Below are positions 63,511 through 64,000 of a stretch of DNA of 64,000 nt, one piece after another. Numbering within the stretch: the first letter of the stretch is position 1; the number at the start of each line of letters is the position of its first letter. Source of the stretch: Chionoecetes opilio (taxonomy: Eukaryota; Arthropoda; Malacostraca; Decapoda; Majidae); contig JACEEZ010020905.1 in NCBI GenBank assembly GCA_016584305.1, positions 62,001 to 126,000 of the forward strand. Reading direction: 5' to 3'. Position numbers and translations under genes: made by a program. Below the pieces are notes generated by a model. It was not told the DNA's origin. It ran no database searches and saw only the letters and a program-made list of their open reading frames with translations.

Positions 63511-64000
63511 GAAGCGGCTATCACACGGTGCGTTTCGTCGGACTGTTTCGTCGAACTTGCCATTTGGTTGGACTGTTTGGTCGAACTTCGAGGGTCATTT
63601 CGCCGAAATGGTTTTGTGAAATTATACAAAGTGTTGCACATTTTGTCAAACATACTCTGGGGTCAAAATAAGTCTATACTTTTTCTGTAAGTTATAAATA
63701 GTGCTAGCAATTATTAAGCATTGAAATGAACACCATCATATAATACGTTACAGTAAAATTAATACAGATCGGTCTATATTATATATGTGATAGATTTTCA
63801 GAAATACGAAGTTGATTTGATGTTTGTGTTTACATTTTGCTAGTATTATTACTAGTAGAATTATAGAATATGAGATCTGAGAAGATAACGGGGAGAGAAT
63901 GGAAATGATGCGTGTGGTTTTGACTGAAATGGGATGTGAAATGAATGAGGTGGTTGAAAGGACAGGAAGAGAATGGATGTTATTGCTGCTGGGACTGGGG
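63511..64000 (+). mobile_element. Left end of another insertion, runs off the window
   Basis: Homology to 44,241-44,440 stops exactly after TTTGGAGAGT. The new sequence opens GAAGCGGCTATCACACGGTG with CGTTTCGTCGGAC/TTCGTCGAAC words, the look of a TIR. An open frame from 63,899 to the window end has no recognisable domain. The other terminus is outside the window. Confidence 0.4.

Noticed and set aside
63899..64000. Partial open frame at the right edge
   Set aside because: Only 34 codons before the window ends, no recognisable motif.

Overview
The window looks like repeat-dominated eukaryotic DNA from an arthropod, most probably a malacostracan crustacean (inference). Reasons: many interstitial CCTAA/TTAGG tracts (the arthropod telomere motif), dense microsatellites and minisatellites, tRNA-derived SINEs, several LINE clades, and Tc1/mariner, pogo-Tigger, hAT, Mutator-like and piggyBac-like DNA elements. 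There is no bacterial-style gene organisation, operon, rRNA gene or CRISPR array. Almost every long reading frame belongs to a transposable element or is a by-product of a tandem repeat.

Layout. 0-8.6 kb: SINEs, an inverted pair of broken Tc1-like transposase copies, a TTAA-flanked MITE, a 407-codon frame of an unnamed multicopy protein family (4,609-5,832, minus) and several hairpins. 8.9-10.5 kb: an intact 12-finger C2H2 zinc-finger gene (minus). 10.7-19.4 kb: minisatellite, an LTR-like fragment, a broken zinc-finger paralogue, and a nest of pogo/Tigger and SINE insertions. 19.5-22.9 kb and 31.1-37.8 kb: two direct copies of one segment (TACGAA minisatellite, conserved tail, MITEs, LINE end); the second carries later insertions. 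23.2-30.1 kb: LINE 3' ends, an intact 7-finger gene (minus) whose leader holds an 845-bp hAT element with a perfect 8-bp target duplication, and a perfect 85-bp-arm hairpin. 38-43.3 kb: a TIR element made mostly of a 31-bp minisatellite, a foldback complex around LINE and hAT fragments, and a 29-bp minisatellite. 44.2-63.5 kb: one very large inverted duplication centred near 58.5 kb. Both arms carry LINE end - zinc-finger gene - flank - TACGAA minisatellite - tail. The left arm is further split by a 9.9-kb I-type LINE bounded by a perfect 14-bp target duplication, itself containing a Mutator-like element (9-bp duplication) and a second decayed LINE.

The only plausible host-type genes are the C2H2 zinc-finger paralogues: intact at 9,121-10,233, 25,955-26,644 and 62,042-62,731; broken at 14,727-15,417 and 45,204-45,966. 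They have duplicated together with their repeat-rich flanks and differ mainly in finger number and DNA-contact residues. The duplications supply natural empty sites, so several insertions can be dated relative to one another. Some blocks (about 44.2-48.5, 48.9-52.4 and 58.4-59.4 kb) have an indel and homopolymer texture unlike neighbouring clean coding sequence, so part of the large inverted structure could be an assembly or read artefact.
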